DNA from: Nannocystis punicea | GTDB lineage: Bacteria > Myxococcota_A > Polyangia > Nannocystales > Nannocystaceae | Direction of reading: 5' to 3' | Assembly: GCF_026965555.1 (NCBI RefSeq) | Contig: NZ_CP114040.1 | Span: 7,378,001 to 7,442,000, forward strand | DNA: 64,000 bases | The notes under the pieces: generated by a model | The model's database searches: none | Told to the model about the DNA's origin: nothing | Seen by the model: the letters and a program-made list of their open reading frames with translations, nothing else | Position numbers and translations under genes: made by a program | Shown: piece by piece, positions 36,793 through 45,340 of the stretch | Numbering within the stretch: position 1 is the stretch's first letter | How the letters are laid out: each line of letters opens with the position of its first letter

Positions 36793-38392
36793 ACAGCACG
36801 ACCAGCGACGCCAGCTCGAGCGCCACGATCCAGAGCGTACAGGCCATCACGCTGCGCACCATCGCCGCGGTCACTGCGTCGGCGCTGGCCTTGTCGCTGG
36901 CCCCCTTGGCGACGGCGTCGGCCGCGATCCCGCCGGCGTACAGCGCGACCAGCACGAGCGCGCGCGCGCGGAACGGCGCCCGCGCGGCGGGCGGGTCGAG
37001 CAGATCGGCGGTGACGACGGCCCACGGATCGGCGATCGCCGGCACCTGCAGCTTCAGGTAGAGCAGACCGCCCAGGACCATCCCGCCGGTGAACACCGCC
37101 GCCAGGACCACGTACGCGAGCGCCAGGCCGAGCACCGCCGGCAGCCACAGGTAGCGCGCCTCGGCGATCCCGAGCCCGCGCAGCGCCGCGGTCTGGCGCG
37201 TCAGCGACATCCCGCCGAGCCAGGCCGCGACCGCGCTGCCCGAGGTCGCCGCGAACAGGATCCCCGACAGCGGCGGCGCCAACGCGAGCACGTGCATCGA
37301 CCCGATCAGCGCGAAGATCTTGTCCGGTCGCACCGGCACGCCCCCGCCCGAGAACGCGCGGTGGAAGATGTACAGCAGCGTGAACCCGACCAGCAGCGAC
37401 ACCGCGGCGATGAAGCCGGCCGGGCGCACGAGGCCCTGGGCGAACGTCACCCGCGCGACCTCGAAGAAGTCGCGCGGGCGGGCCAGCGCCGCCGGGGCGG
37501 CCGCCAGCGCGCGGGCCAGCACCGCGAACGGCGCCAACATGTCCCCGAGGACAGCTCTCACGCGCGCCCCCAGGCGCCGGCGCGCCCGCCCGCCCGGGTG
37601 ACCTGTCTCTTTGGCCAGCCGCTCGCGCAGCGCCGAGCCGAGCGCCGTGACCGTCGCCGCCGGCGACTCCCCGCGGGCGATCGGCAGCTCGATCAGCCGC
37701 CCCGCCGCCGGGTCGAGGTAGAGGAAGCGGTCGGCGAAACCGGCCGCGAATTCGAGGTCGTGGGTGATCGCCAGCGCGGCCGCACCCTGACCGGAGATCT
37801 GGCCGCGCAGCGCCGCCGCCAGGCGATCGACGCGGAGCGGGTCGAGCCCGACCGACGGCTCGTCGAGCAGCAAGATCTGGCGCCCCCCGGCCAGAGTGCG
37901 CGCGACCGCCAGGCGCTGGGCCTCGCCGCCGCTGACGTGCGCGACCGCCTGCGCCGCGTCGCTCCAGCGCCGCGGCAGGTCGAGCGCGGCGATCCAGCGC
38001 TCGATCTCCGCGGGCGTGGCCGGCCCCGGCTTGTCGGCGTTGCGCAGGGCCAGGGCGATGTTGCCGGCCGCGCTCAGGTGGTCGAGCAGCGCCCCGCGCT
38101 GCGGCACGATGCCGACCGCGCCGGCCGCAGTGAACGTCGCCGCCCGGACCGTGAACCCGCGCGCGCGCAGGCCGTCCGCGTCGTGCAGCGCCGCCATCAG
38201 CGTCGACTTGCCGGCCCCGCTGGCCCCGAACACCGCCGCCGTCTCGCCCGCGCGCAGCGTCAGCGTCAGCGCCTCGACCAGCGGCGAGCCGTCGGGCCGC
38301 GCGATCGACAGGCCCTCGACGCGCAGCAGCGCCGGCCTGGCCTCGCCCTGCCGCTCCGCCTCGGTCTCGCCGGTCCCCGCGCTCACCTTCAC
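36773..38392 (-). CDS. Fused ABC ATPase-permease of the MlaF-MlaE type
   Basis: Residues 20-235 are an ABC ATPase: Walker A GASGAGKST (56-64), Q-loop at VPQRG, signature HVSGGEAQR (152-160), Walker B ILLLDEPS (173-180) and switch ITHD. Residues about 285-539 are an MlaE-family permease, with GSMHVLALAPPLSGILFAATSGSAVAAWLGGM and TRQTAALRGLGIAEARYLWLP, the hallmark conserved cytoplasmic loop. Mla systems move phospholipids between the membranes and normally use separate proteins. Here a linker containing two R14 copies joins them. The start is GTG at 38392, inside another R14 array. The overlapping downstream gene is the likely periplasmic partner. Confidence 0.88.
   Translation of the reverse strand: MKVSAGTGETEAERQGEARPALLRVEGLSIARPDGSPLVEALTLTLRAGETAAVFGASGAGKSTLMAALHDADGLRARGFTVRAATFTAAGAVGIVPQRGALLDHLSAAGNIALALRNADKPGPATPAEIERWIAALDLPRRWSDAAQAVAHVSGGEAQRLAVARTLAGGRQILLLDEPSVGLDPLRVDRLAAALRGQISGQGAAALAITHDLEFAAGFADRFLYLDPAAGRLIELPIARGESPAATVTALGSALRERLAKETGHPGGRARRRLGARVRAVLGDMLAPFAVLARALAAAPAALARPRDFFEVARVTFAQGLVRPAGFIAAVSLLVGFTLLYIFHRAFSGGGVPVRPDKIFALIGSMHVLALAPPLSGILFAATSGSAVAAWLGGMSLTRQTAALRGLGIAEARYLWLPAVLGLALAYVVLAAVFTGGMVLGGLLYLKLQVPAIADPWAVVTADLLDPPAARAPFRARALVLVALYAGGIAADAVAKGASDKASADAVTAAMVRSVMACTLWIVALELASLVVLYGARAG
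37537..37618. repeat. Two R14 copies at the ATPase-permease junction
   Basis: ACATGTCCCCGAGGACAG starts at 37537 and ACCTGTCTCTTTGGCCAG at 37601. Both are in frame and encode the linker (about residues 258-285) between the ABC ATPase and MlaE-type domains of the fusion. Confidence 0.75.
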
Positions 38393-38483
38393 CTGTCCCT
38401 TCGAACCTGTCTCGAAGACCTGCCGGCCGCGCTCGCCCTCTGTCCTTTCGGACCTGGCCCTTCAACCCTGTCGCAAAGTCCAG
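38391..38483. repeat. R14 array, about 6 units, 13-14 bp period, covering the start of the ABC fusion gene
   Basis: ACCTGTCCCTTCGA (38391), ACCTGTCTCGAAG, ACCTGCCGG, then CTGTCCTTTCGG, ACCTGGCCCTTCAA (38452) and CCCTGTCGCAAAG. Two intervals are 13 bp. The GTG start codon of the ABC fusion (38390-38392) and its RBS region overlap the array. Confidence 0.8.
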
Positions 38484-38505
38484 CTCGACGCCGCCGCGCG
38501 CGGAC

Positions 38506-39333
38506 TCACTCCGTCAGCCACGCGTGCAGGCGCTCGGCGTGGCGCTCGGGCAGCTCGATCCCCGGCTGGCGGATCTCCGGCACCGCCGCCCCGTGGAAGT
38601 CCGACCCCCCGGTGACCACCAGCTCGCGCCGCTTGGCCACGTTGAGCCACAGGCCGCGCTCCTGCGCGCCGTAGCGGCCGTAGTAGGCCTCGATGCCCTC
38701 GAGCCCTGCCGATTTGTACTGGGTGAACATCTCGTCGACCAGCTGCGGCGAGCGCAGGGTGTGCGGATGCGCCAGGGACATCTTCGCCCCCGAGTTGCGG
38801 CCGAGCCGCAGGCCCTCGTCGAGCGACACCCGCTCGAGCGCGACGTCGGCCGGGCCGCCGTCATGGAGGTAGCGCTCGAACGCCTCCCGCTGCGAGCGGA
38901 CCACCCCCGCCTCGACCAGCGCGCGGGCCACGTCGGGGCGCCCGGGCGTGTGGCCGTGGGTGGCGATCAGGATCTTCTCGCCGTCGAGGTGGACGCCGAG
39001 CCGGCGCAGGCGGGCGATGATCGCCTTGAGCCGCACGCGCCTGTCCTCGAGGACACTCTCGAGCCGGTCCTCCAGCGCCGTCATCCCTGCCCCCTCGCGC
39101 ACCCCGTAGATCAGCAGGTGGACCGTCTTGCCGGCGTGGCGGCAGCTCAGCTCGACCCCGCGCAGCACCTTGGCGTTCGGCAGCGCCGCCGCGGTCGCCT
39201 CGTAGCCGGCGATCGAGTCGTGGTCGGTCAGGCAGAACAGCTGGACGCCCTCCGCCTGGGCCCGCGCCGCCACCTCGCTCGGCGACAGACTGCCGTCCGA
39301 GCACGTCGAGTGGCAGTGCAGGTCGACGCGCAT
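38506..39333 (-). CDS. PHP-domain metal-dependent phosphoesterase
   Basis: The 275-residue protein starts MRVDLHCHSTCSDGSL, giving the metal ligands H6, H8 and D13, followed by FCLTDHDS, GVELSC and SDFHG near the C-terminus. Size and motifs fit the PHP group that includes nucleoside 3',5'-bisphosphate phosphatase/RNase AM (YciV). The likely reaction is hydrolysis of a phosphomonoester on a small nucleotide or RNA 5' end. ATG at 39333 overlaps the ppx stop codon (TGATG), so the two are translationally coupled. A single R14 unit is in frame at 39041-39056. Confidence 0.88.
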   Translation of the reverse strand: MRVDLHCHSTCSDGSLSPSEVAARAQAEGVQLFCLTDHDSIAGYEATAAALPNAKVLRGVELSCRHAGKTVHLLIYGVREGAGMTALEDRLESVLEDRRVRLKAIIARLRRLGVHLDGEKILIATHGHTPGRPDVARALVEAGVVRSQREAFERYLHDGGPADVALERVSLDEGLRLGRNSGAKMSLAHPHTLRSPQLVDEMFTQYKSAGLEGIEAYYGRYGAQERGLWLNVAKRRELVVTGGSDFHGAAVPEIRQPGIELPERHAERLHAWLTE

Positions 39334-40283
39334 CAGCCCCTCTCGATCAGCGCGTAACGCAGCCCGCGGTCGCGCACCGACAGCACCTGCGCCCCGCAGT
39401 GCTTCATCGCCGCGACCAGGATCGTCAGCCCGGCGACGATCACGTCGGCGCGCGCAGGGTCGAGCGCCGGCCAGATCCTGCACCGCTCCGCGGCGGTCAC
39501 CTGAGCCGCGCGATCGCGGAGGTCGCGGACCTGCACATACGGGAACGCCTTGCAGTCGACCTCCTCGCGGTCGTAGGCCGGCAGCTCGCGCAGCATCGCC
39601 GCCGCCGTGGTGACCGTGCCCGCGAGCCCCGTGAGGATCGGGTACGGTTCGAGCGGCTGCCCGCGCTGGAACGTCTCCAGCGCCTCGATCTCGATCGCCG
39701 CCACCTCGCTCGGCTCCGGCGGGTCGTGGGCCACGAACCGCTCGTACAGCCGCACCGCGCCGATCGGGTGCGACACCGACGAGATCAGCCGCTCGCCCTC
39801 GCCGACGGCCAGCTCGGTCGAACCGCCGCCGATGTCGAGCACGCGCAGCGCCTCGGCCGAGCCGAGCTCCTGCGCCACCGAGCGGTACGACAGCTCGGCT
39901 TCCTCCGCGCCGCTGAGCAGCCGCACCGGCGCCCCGAGCACCTCGGCGGCGGGGCGCAGGAAGTCGTCGCGATTGTTGGCCAGGCGCACGCCCTCGGTCG
40001 TGACCGCCATTGGCGTCGCGCCGTACTGCGCCGCGGTCTCGCGGTACTGCCGGAGCACCGCGAGCGTGCGCGCGATCGACTCCGGCGCGAGCACGCCGGT
40101 CGCGGCCACGCCCTTGCCGAGGCGGGTGATCGTCGCCTGGTCGAGCGCGATCTCGAGGTCGCGGCCGTGCCAGCGCGCGATCAGCAGGAGGACGCTGTTG
40201 GTCCCGATATCGATGACCGCGCGCCAGGATCCGTTCGGATCCGCGGCGCGCGGCGTCGCAGGTTCACCTGGCTGTGAGGACAT
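39333..40283 (-). CDS. Ppx/GppA family phosphatase
   Basis: The 316-residue protein has the ASKHA-type nucleotide fold of exopolyphosphatase/guanosine pentaphosphatase: AVIDIGTNSVLLLIARW, EGVRLANNRDDFL, LLSGAEEAELSYR and VLDIGGGSTELAVGEG, and GLAGTVTTAAAM. It covers only the N-terminal catalytic pair of domains, as in short PPX1-like forms, and lacks the HD-like C-terminal domain of E. coli Ppx. It should degrade polyphosphate or pppGpp. Its ATG (40281-40283) lies within an R14 unit, ACATGTCC, so the N-terminus MSS is repeat-encoded. It precedes the PHP gene with overlap and follows tolB by 12 bp. Confidence 0.92.
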   Translation of the reverse strand: MSSQPGEPATPRAADPNGSWRAVIDIGTNSVLLLIARWHGRDLEIALDQATITRLGKGVAATGVLAPESIARTLAVLRQYRETAAQYGATPMAVTTEGVRLANNRDDFLRPAAEVLGAPVRLLSGAEEAELSYRSVAQELGSAEALRVLDIGGGSTELAVGEGERLISSVSHPIGAVRLYERFVAHDPPEPSEVAAIEIEALETFQRGQPLEPYPILTGLAGTVTTAAAMLRELPAYDREEVDCKAFPYVQVRDLRDRAAQVTAAERCRIWPALDPARADVIVAGLTILVAAMKHCGAQVLSVRDRGLRYALIERG

Positions 40284-40300
40284 GTCCCGAAGGACCTACT
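40266..40300. repeat. R14 array joining the tolB stop and ppx start
   Basis: Units start at 40266 (ACCTGGCT), 40280 (ACATGTCC) and 40294 (ACCTACTC), 14 bp apart. On the minus strand the tolB stop codon (40296-40298) and the ppx start codon (40281-40283) both fall inside it. Confidence 0.82.
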
Positions 40301-41570
40301 CGCTGCGCGGGCCCCAGTCGGGCGTGGTGCCGGCCTTGGCGATGACCTGCTGGTTGTTGCCCTTCTCGTTGGCGACGACGATGCCGCCGACGGTCGACTG
40401 GAAGGCGATCATGCGGCCGTCGGGCGACCAGGTGGGGTCGAGGTTGCGGCCGGGGTTCTGGGTCAGGCGGGTCAGCTTGCTGCTGCCGACGTCGATGGCG
40501 AAGATGTCGTAGCGGTTGGAGTTGTCGCGGCCGGCGTAGGCGACGAGGTTGCCGCGGGCGCCCTGGCCGGGGTTCCAGTCGGGCGTCTGGTTGTAGCTGC
40601 CCTGCTTGGACAGGCGGGCCGCGCCGGCGCCGTTGGAGCCCATGCGGAACACCTGCGGGCCGCCCGAGCGGCTGGACACGAACGCGAGCTGATTCGCGCC
40701 CGGGCTCCACGTCGGCGAGCCGTCGATCGCGGCGTTGTTGGTGAGGCGGGCCTTGATCGTGCCGCCGGTGTCGATGAGGTAGATCTCGGAGTTGCCGTCC
40801 TTCGACAGCGTCAGGGCGATGCTCGAGCCGTCGGGGCTCATCACGCCGCCGAGGTTGAGGCCGCGCTGGGTGCTGATCCGGCTCAGCGAGCCGCCCGAGC
40901 TCATCCACAGGTCGGGGTTGCGCTTGGCGTACGAGGTGAAGAGCACCTGCCCGCCCGGGCCGATCGACGGCGAGATGTTGAGCGAGCGGTTGTTGGTGAT
41001 CGAGGCCGGCGACTCGCCGTTCATCTCGATCGTGAACACGTTCTTGGTGACCGTGGGCGTGCGGTTGGTGCGGACGAACGCGATGCGCGAGCCGAACACG
41101 CCGGGGATCTTCGTGTAGTGCTCGATGACGTCGTTCATGAACCGGTTGGCGGCCTTGAGCGGGTCGTTGGCCGCGTAGCCGCGCGACAGGACCGGCTTGC
41201 CGCCGGCGCCCATGTCGAACAGGCGGAACTTGAACTGACCGCCGACCTCGTCGGCGAGGATCACGGCCTGGGCGCCGATGTCCTGCCAGCCCTTCTGGTC
41301 GAAGTCGTTGGCCTTGATCAGCGCGGCCGGGATGCTGCGCCGGTCGATCACCTCGAAGCCGCTCGAGATCAACGCGTTCTTGCGCAGGATGTCGCCGATT
41401 CGGCCGTCGGCCGGGACCGCGAGGCGCAGCAGCGTGAACCCGCCACCGAGGTCGACCTCCGAGCCCGCGGCCGGAGCCGCGTTGGCCAGTGCCGGCTGTT
41501 TGCCCGCGTAGAACGAGGTGGCGAGCAGGAGGGTGGCGAGGAAGGAAGTTCCGAGCAGGGTCCGCTTCAT
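40296..41570 (-). CDS. tolB: TolB periplasmic beta-propeller protein
   Basis: The 424-residue protein begins MKRTLLGTSFLATLLLATSF, a cleavable signal peptide. An N-terminal domain (about 40-170) is typical of TolB (FEVIDRRSIPAALIKANDFD, DVIEHYTKIPGVFGSRIAFV). Six PD40/WD-like propeller blades follow, with SPDGSSIALTLSKDGNSEIY, SPTWSPGANQLAFVSSRSG and DPTWSPDGRMIAFQS. TolB works with TolA and Pal in envelope constriction and outer-membrane stability. ATG at 41570 fits the signal peptide; upstream ORF extension is spurious. It is the last gene of the tolQRAB operon. No pal/ompA gene follows; ppx does. Confidence 0.95.
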   Translation of the reverse strand: MKRTLLGTSFLATLLLATSFYAGKQPALANAAPAAGSEVDLGGGFTLLRLAVPADGRIGDILRKNALISSGFEVIDRRSIPAALIKANDFDQKGWQDIGAQAVILADEVGGQFKFRLFDMGAGGKPVLSRGYAANDPLKAANRFMNDVIEHYTKIPGVFGSRIAFVRTNRTPTVTKNVFTIEMNGESPASITNNRSLNISPSIGPGGQVLFTSYAKRNPDLWMSSGGSLSRISTQRGLNLGGVMSPDGSSIALTLSKDGNSEIYLIDTGGTIKARLTNNAAIDGSPTWSPGANQLAFVSSRSGGPQVFRMGSNGAGAARLSKQGSYNQTPDWNPGQGARGNLVAYAGRDNSNRYDIFAIDVGSSKLTRLTQNPGRNLDPTWSPDGRMIAFQSTVGGIVVANEKGNNQQVIAKAGTTPDWGPRSE

Positions 41571-41799
41571 GGGCGATGGCACCTTCTGAGCGTGGCAACC
41601 ATACCCGCCCGTCAAGTCCTGGGGAACCCCCCCGCGGGCCAATTCTGGCCTTCGCGCCCTGCGGCGGCCTGGGGGCTCGCTGCACCGGCCGGCCGCCGCA
41701 ATCGGCCGAACGGCGGCTCGCCTGGCCGCTCGCGGACAAAATGTCACCGGACGCGACGAAGTGGCGAGTCGGACGACCTGGCCGCTCGGCGCGGTCTGG

Positions 41800-42654
41800 C
41801 TACTTGACCGAGCCGGCGCCCGCACCCTTGCCGCGCCACGTGAACTCGTACTGGATCTTCTTGCACTTGCCCTTGAGCAAGTCGGCAACGCCCGCCGGGA
41901 CGCTGACCTTGAGCCCCTCGATGGTGCTCTTGATCCGCGCGTCGAGCGTGCTGTCGCCCGTGCCCTGCTTCTGCTGCGCCGACAGCTTGCCGTCGGGGCA
42001 GACCTCGAGGCGGAACTTGAAGGTCGCGTCCTTGCCCTCGGCGCCGAAGGTGCCGACCTTCATGCCGTTCAGCACCTTCATGACCTCGGTGGCCCACGGG
42101 TCGCCTTCCTTGAAGGTGTCGGACCAGCCGCCGGGATCGCCGAACGGATCGCCCGGCAGCTCCTTGACCGTCGGCAGATCCTTGTGCGGCGTGTTGGACT
42201 CCTGGTTCTTCTCCGCCTCTTTGGCGCCCTTCTTGTTCGGGTCGGGCTTCTCGATCGACTTGGTGTCGGTCTTCTTCGGCTCGTTCTTCTTCGGCTCGGT
42301 GGTCGGCTTCGCCTTCTCGTCGTTGGTCACCGTCGTCTCGGCGGCGGTCTCGGCGGCGACCGTCTCCTCGACGATGATCTTCTCCGGGATCTCCGTCGGG
42401 TCGAGCTTGGGCCCGAGCCGCACCAGCTCGCCCGGCATGAACTCCATCTCGAGCTCGTCGTCGTCCTCGTCGGCCGAGACCTCGAAGGTCGGCCCGAACA
42501 TCACCAGCGCCGCCACGCCGCCGGTGAGCAGCGCCGAGCCCAGCAGGCTGCCGAAGAACGCCGTCGGGTTGCGCAGGATGTCGCCGAACTGGCGGCCCAG
42601 CTCGACGAACGGCGACAGCAGCATCGGCACGGTGCGGACTTTGATCTCGGACAT
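41800..42654 (-). CDS. tolA: TolA/TonB-like energy-transducing protein
   Basis: The 284-residue protein has a short cytoplasmic N-terminus and one membrane helix (about 33-53, FGSLLGSALLTGGVAALVM). A long Lys/Glu/Pro-rich periplasmic region follows (EPKKNEPKKTDTKSIEKPDPNKKG), then a C-terminal domain (about 190-284) with one Cys pair (LEVCPDGKL, LLKGKCKK) that resembles the TonB/TolA C-terminal fold. It should connect the TolQR proton motor to TolB and Pal. Position between tolR and tolB supports TolA over TonB. The start ATG has GAGAGGGA upstream. Confidence 0.8.
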   Translation of the reverse strand: MSEIKVRTVPMLLSPFVELGRQFGDILRNPTAFFGSLLGSALLTGGVAALVMFGPTFEVSADEDDDELEMEFMPGELVRLGPKLDPTEIPEKIIVEETVAAETAAETTVTNDEKAKPTTEPKKNEPKKTDTKSIEKPDPNKKGAKEAEKNQESNTPHKDLPTVKELPGDPFGDPGGWSDTFKEGDPWATEVMKVLNGMKVGTFGAEGKDATFKFRLEVCPDGKLSAQQKQGTGDSTLDARIKSTIEGLKVSVPAGVADLLKGKCKKIQYEFTWRGKGAGAGSVK

Positions 42655-42666
42655 GCTCGTTCCCTC

Positions 42667-43113
42667 TCAGGTGCGCGGCGGGACCTTCGGGTCGGTCAGG
42701 AAGCCGACCTTGGACACCCCGGCCGTTCGCAACGCGACGAGCACCTCGACGATCCGGCTGAACTCGATGTTCGAGTCGCCCTGGACGAAGGCGACCCCGT
42801 CCTCTTTGAGGCGCGCGTTGCTGCTGAGCTCGTTGGCCATGGTCGCGGGGTCGCGCGAGAGCGCGACCGTGCCCATGAAGACGTCGCCCTTGGCGTCGAC
42901 CGAGACGGTCGCCAGCAGGAATTGCTCCTGCGCGATCGCCTGCGCCTTGGCCTTCGGCACCGCGATCTTCTGCGGCTGCTTCGGCGCCATCATCGGCGTC
43001 GACACCATGAAGATGATGAGCAGACACAACATCACGTCGACCAGCGGCGTGACGTTGATCGCCGAGACCGGGCCCTCGCCCTGAATCGCGTCGGCTGTGA
43101 CCTTGTGGCTCAT
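42667..43113 (-). CDS. tolR: TolR/ExbD biopolymer transport protein
   Basis: The 148-residue protein has one membrane helix with the functional Asp: INVTPLVDVMLCLLIIFMV, then a periplasmic domain ending KVGFLTDPKVP. The NVTPLVDV motif is diagnostic of ExbD/TolR, whose Asp carries protons through the TolQ pentamer. It lies 30 bp after tolQ and 12 bp before tolA. Family assignment is certain; the choice of TolR over ExbD rests on tolB in the same operon. Confidence 0.93.
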   Translation of the reverse strand: MSHKVTADAIQGEGPVSAINVTPLVDVMLCLLIIFMVSTPMMAPKQPQKIAVPKAKAQAIAQEQFLLATVSVDAKGDVFMGTVALSRDPATMANELSSNARLKEDGVAFVQGDSNIEFSRIVEVLVALRTAGVSKVGFLTDPKVPPRT

Positions 43114-43143
43114 GCGTACCCCGTGAGCGTCGCAGGCGACCGA

Positions 43144-43848
43144 CTAGAAGAAGTGGCGCTTGACGATGTTGGTGTAGTCGCTGCCGAAGGTCGTCATCTC
43201 GGCGCCGAGCACCTTGATGCGGCGATTGAAGTAATTGTACGCCATGACCGCCGGGATCGCGCTCATCAGCGAGGTCGCGGTCGCCACCAGCGCCTCGGCG
43301 ATCGGGCCTGCGACGACGGCCAGGTCGGCCGAACCGGACGCGGCGATGGCCGAGAAGGCCTCCATGATGCCCCACACCGTGCCGAGCAGACCGACGAACG
43401 GCGCGGCCGAGCCGATGGTGGCCAGCAGCGGCATCAGGTTCTCGAGCTTGGTGGTCTCGCTGACCTTGGCGCGGGCCAGCGCGCGCTCGATGTTCTCGAG
43501 GCCGTCCATCTTCTCGTGCATCGAGCCGGTGGACTCGTTCTGGCCCTTCTTGACCTTCGACAGCTCGATGTAGCCGGCGCGGAACATCGCCGCCAGCGGG
43601 CTGTACTTGAGCTGCTCGGCCACGCGGTAGATGTCGTCGAGGCGCTTCGACTCCCAGAACCGGTCGAGGAACGTGATCGACTGCGACTGCGCCTGGCTGA
43701 TGTGGATCAGCTTGTAGAGAATCACGAAGATCGTGGTGAAGATCGAAGTGACCAGCAGGATGGCGACCACGAGCACGAGGCCCTTGGCGCCGAACAGCAG
43801 GTGGATGATGTCGATCTCGGCGAGCAAGCTGGGCGCGGGAAGCAACAC
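43144..43848 (-). CDS. tolQ: TolQ/ExbB-type MotA-family proton channel protein
   Basis: The 234-residue protein has three membrane helices (about 14-40, 130-155 and 175-200), with the conserved LATIGSAAPFVGLLGTVWGIMEAF and GPIAEALVATATSLMSAIPAVMAYNYF blocks of the MotA/TolQ/ExbB family. It assembles as a pentamer and, with TolR, converts proton flow into force on TolA. GTG at 43848 is the first start in the frame; a nearby TTG is possible. It is the first gene of the operon reading toward tolB and is divergent from a lipoprotein operon 82 bp away. Confidence 0.93.
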   Translation of the reverse strand: MLLPAPSLLAEIDIIHLLFGAKGLVLVVAILLVTSIFTTIFVILYKLIHISQAQSQSITFLDRFWESKRLDDIYRVAEQLKYSPLAAMFRAGYIELSKVKKGQNESTGSMHEKMDGLENIERALARAKVSETTKLENLMPLLATIGSAAPFVGLLGTVWGIMEAFSAIAASGSADLAVVAGPIAEALVATATSLMSAIPAVMAYNYFNRRIKVLGAEMTTFGSDYTNIVKRHFF

Positions 43849-43930
43849 GCCGGCAGGCTACACGCCCCCGCCCGGCCCCGTCAAACCGCGGGCCGCCCCC
43901 GACGGTTACGGTTTTGCTATCCTCCCGGCC

Positions 43931-44593
43931 GTGCCTCGCCCCGCCCACGCGCTCGCGCCCGCGCCCGCCTCGCACCTGCGGCGGCGCCCGAGCCTGGCGG
44001 CAGGAGCGACCCTCGCGCTGGTCACCGCCGCCGCCTGTGTGCGCGACCAAGGCGAGGTCGAGCTCAATTGGACCGTCGTCGACGCCGCGGGCCGCTCGAT
44101 CTTCCCCGCCGGCGAACTCGACGAAATCGCCGGCTGCAACGCCGACGCCCCCAAGTTCGACGACCTGTGCGGCTTCATCGGCCGCACCACCCCCGACGGC
44201 CCGCGCCGGCGCTACCAGTTGCACACGCAGCTGCGCCTGTGCGAACCCGATTGCCCGCAGGCGTGCACGGCCGACGAATCTTGCCAGATCGACGTCCTCA
44301 CCTACGATTGCAAGGCCGCGCGCGGGTTTTCCATCGTCGCCGCCCGCGAGCAGGAGCCCTACGACTTCGAGGTCGCGCTGGTCGCCCAATTCGAGAACGA
44401 ATGCGTCTGCGAGCTCGGCCCCGCGTGCGCCCTGACCCCCGGCCCGCGCACCCGCAAGGTCGAACCGGGCCTCTTGACCGACCTCCAGGTCTACCTGTTC
44501 GTCCTCACCGGCCTCGACGCCTGCGTGCAGGAGCCGTCCGAACAGGGCCGCACCGTCATGGACCTCGTAGGATGTTGCGCCGGCTGCTCCTAG
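43931..44593 (+). CDS. Putative lipoprotein, first of a three-lipoprotein operon
   Basis: The frame opens at GTG 43931 with a basic N-region, a hydrophobic core and a lipobox-like LVTAAAC, giving a lipidated protein of about 190 mature residues. The rest contains eight or more Cys (EPDCPQACTADESCQIDV, NECVCELGPACAL), arranged as likely disulfides. The family is unknown. It shares with its two downstream neighbours a beta-rich opening just after the lipid anchor (EVELNWTVVDAAGRSIF here). It overlaps the next gene by 22 bp. The overlapping 1189-residue ORF reading here is not coding except in its last part. Confidence 0.75.
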   Translation: MPRPAHALAPAPASHLRRRPSLAAGATLALVTAAACVRDQGEVELNWTVVDAAGRSIFPAGELDEIAGCNADAPKFDDLCGFIGRTTPDGPRRRYQLHTQLRLCEPDCPQACTADESCQIDVLTYDCKAARGFSIVAAREQEPYDFEVALVAQFENECVCELGPACALTPGPRTRKVEPGLLTDLQVYLFVLTGLDACVQEPSEQGRTVMDLVGCCAGCS

Positions 44594-45330
44594 GGACCTG
44601 GCTCTTGGGGCCGGCTTGCGTCCTGCCCGCCGGCGGCGCCACCGGCGTCGAGCTGACGTGGACCGCGCGCGAGACCAACGAGGCCGACGGCCCCGACGCC
44701 CGCCGGATGCGCACCTGCCTCGGCGCGGGGCTCTCCGGTGTGACGGTGCGGGTGATCGACGCCGACGAGCCCGAGCGCGACCGCCTGTTCGCGTACGGGT
44801 GTGAGGCCGGCAACATGTCGCCGGCTGCGCGGGCCGTCGAGACGCCGGAGATCTTCCTCGACCTCCGCCAGGGCACCTACCACTTGACCGCCAGCGGCCG
44901 CGCCGCCGACGACGAGCTCCGCGCCACCGGGGCCGCCCTCGGCGAGGTCGAGAGCCACGCGATCACGCTCGTCGACCTCGAGCTGGGGCGCGCGCCGCAA
45001 CCACTCGACCTCGCGCTGACCGGCGCCTGCAGCGAGCTCGTCGTCGCCCTGCGCTACGCCGATCCGGCCGCGGCTCTGTTCCTCGACGAGGCCGAGCAGC
45101 CGCCCGCCGTCTATCGCCAGGGCCTCCGCAGCGATCGCGGCCTGCGCCTCGGCGGCCAGGCCCAGGCGTGCGCCGGGCTCCAGGGCGCTCACCGCGTCGC
45201 CGACGTCGACCCCGGCCGCTATCGCCTCGACCTCGAGATCGACGGCCGCAGCTGCTCGCGCGCCGTGACAATCGAAGACTCACCCGTCCAGATCGCCCTG
45301 GACCTTGAAAACCCCGCCTGTGACGGATAG
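44572..45330 (+). CDS. Putative lipoprotein, second of a three-lipoprotein operon
   Basis: The 252-residue product starts MLRRLLLGTWLLGPAC, a compact lipoprotein signal with Cys16. The mature part begins GVELTWTARETNEADGPDARR, similar in layout to the first gene's VELNWTV segment, then carries about six more Cys. Two beta-sandwich-like segments follow (EIFLDLRQGTYHLTASGRA and DPGRYRLDLEIDGRSCSRAV), suggesting carboxypeptidase-regulatory or Ig-like domains displayed at the surface. Function unknown. ATG at 44572 overlaps the end of the preceding gene, and the next gene starts 10 bp later. Confidence 0.75.
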   Translation: MLRRLLLGTWLLGPACVLPAGGATGVELTWTARETNEADGPDARRMRTCLGAGLSGVTVRVIDADEPERDRLFAYGCEAGNMSPAARAVETPEIFLDLRQGTYHLTASGRAADDELRATGAALGEVESHAITLVDLELGRAPQPLDLALTGACSELVVALRYADPAAALFLDEAEQPPAVYRQGLRSDRGLRLGGQAQACAGLQGAHRVADVDPGRYRLDLEIDGRSCSRAVTIEDSPVQIALDLENPACDG

Positions 45331-45340
45331 ACCGGCCCTG

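Noticed and set aside
41761..45330. A 1189-residue plus-strand open frame across the tol operon
   Set aside because: Only its last 252 codons (from 44572) are protein-like. The rest is antisense to tolA-tolQ and Arg/Ala/Gly-rich, a typical high-GC shadow.
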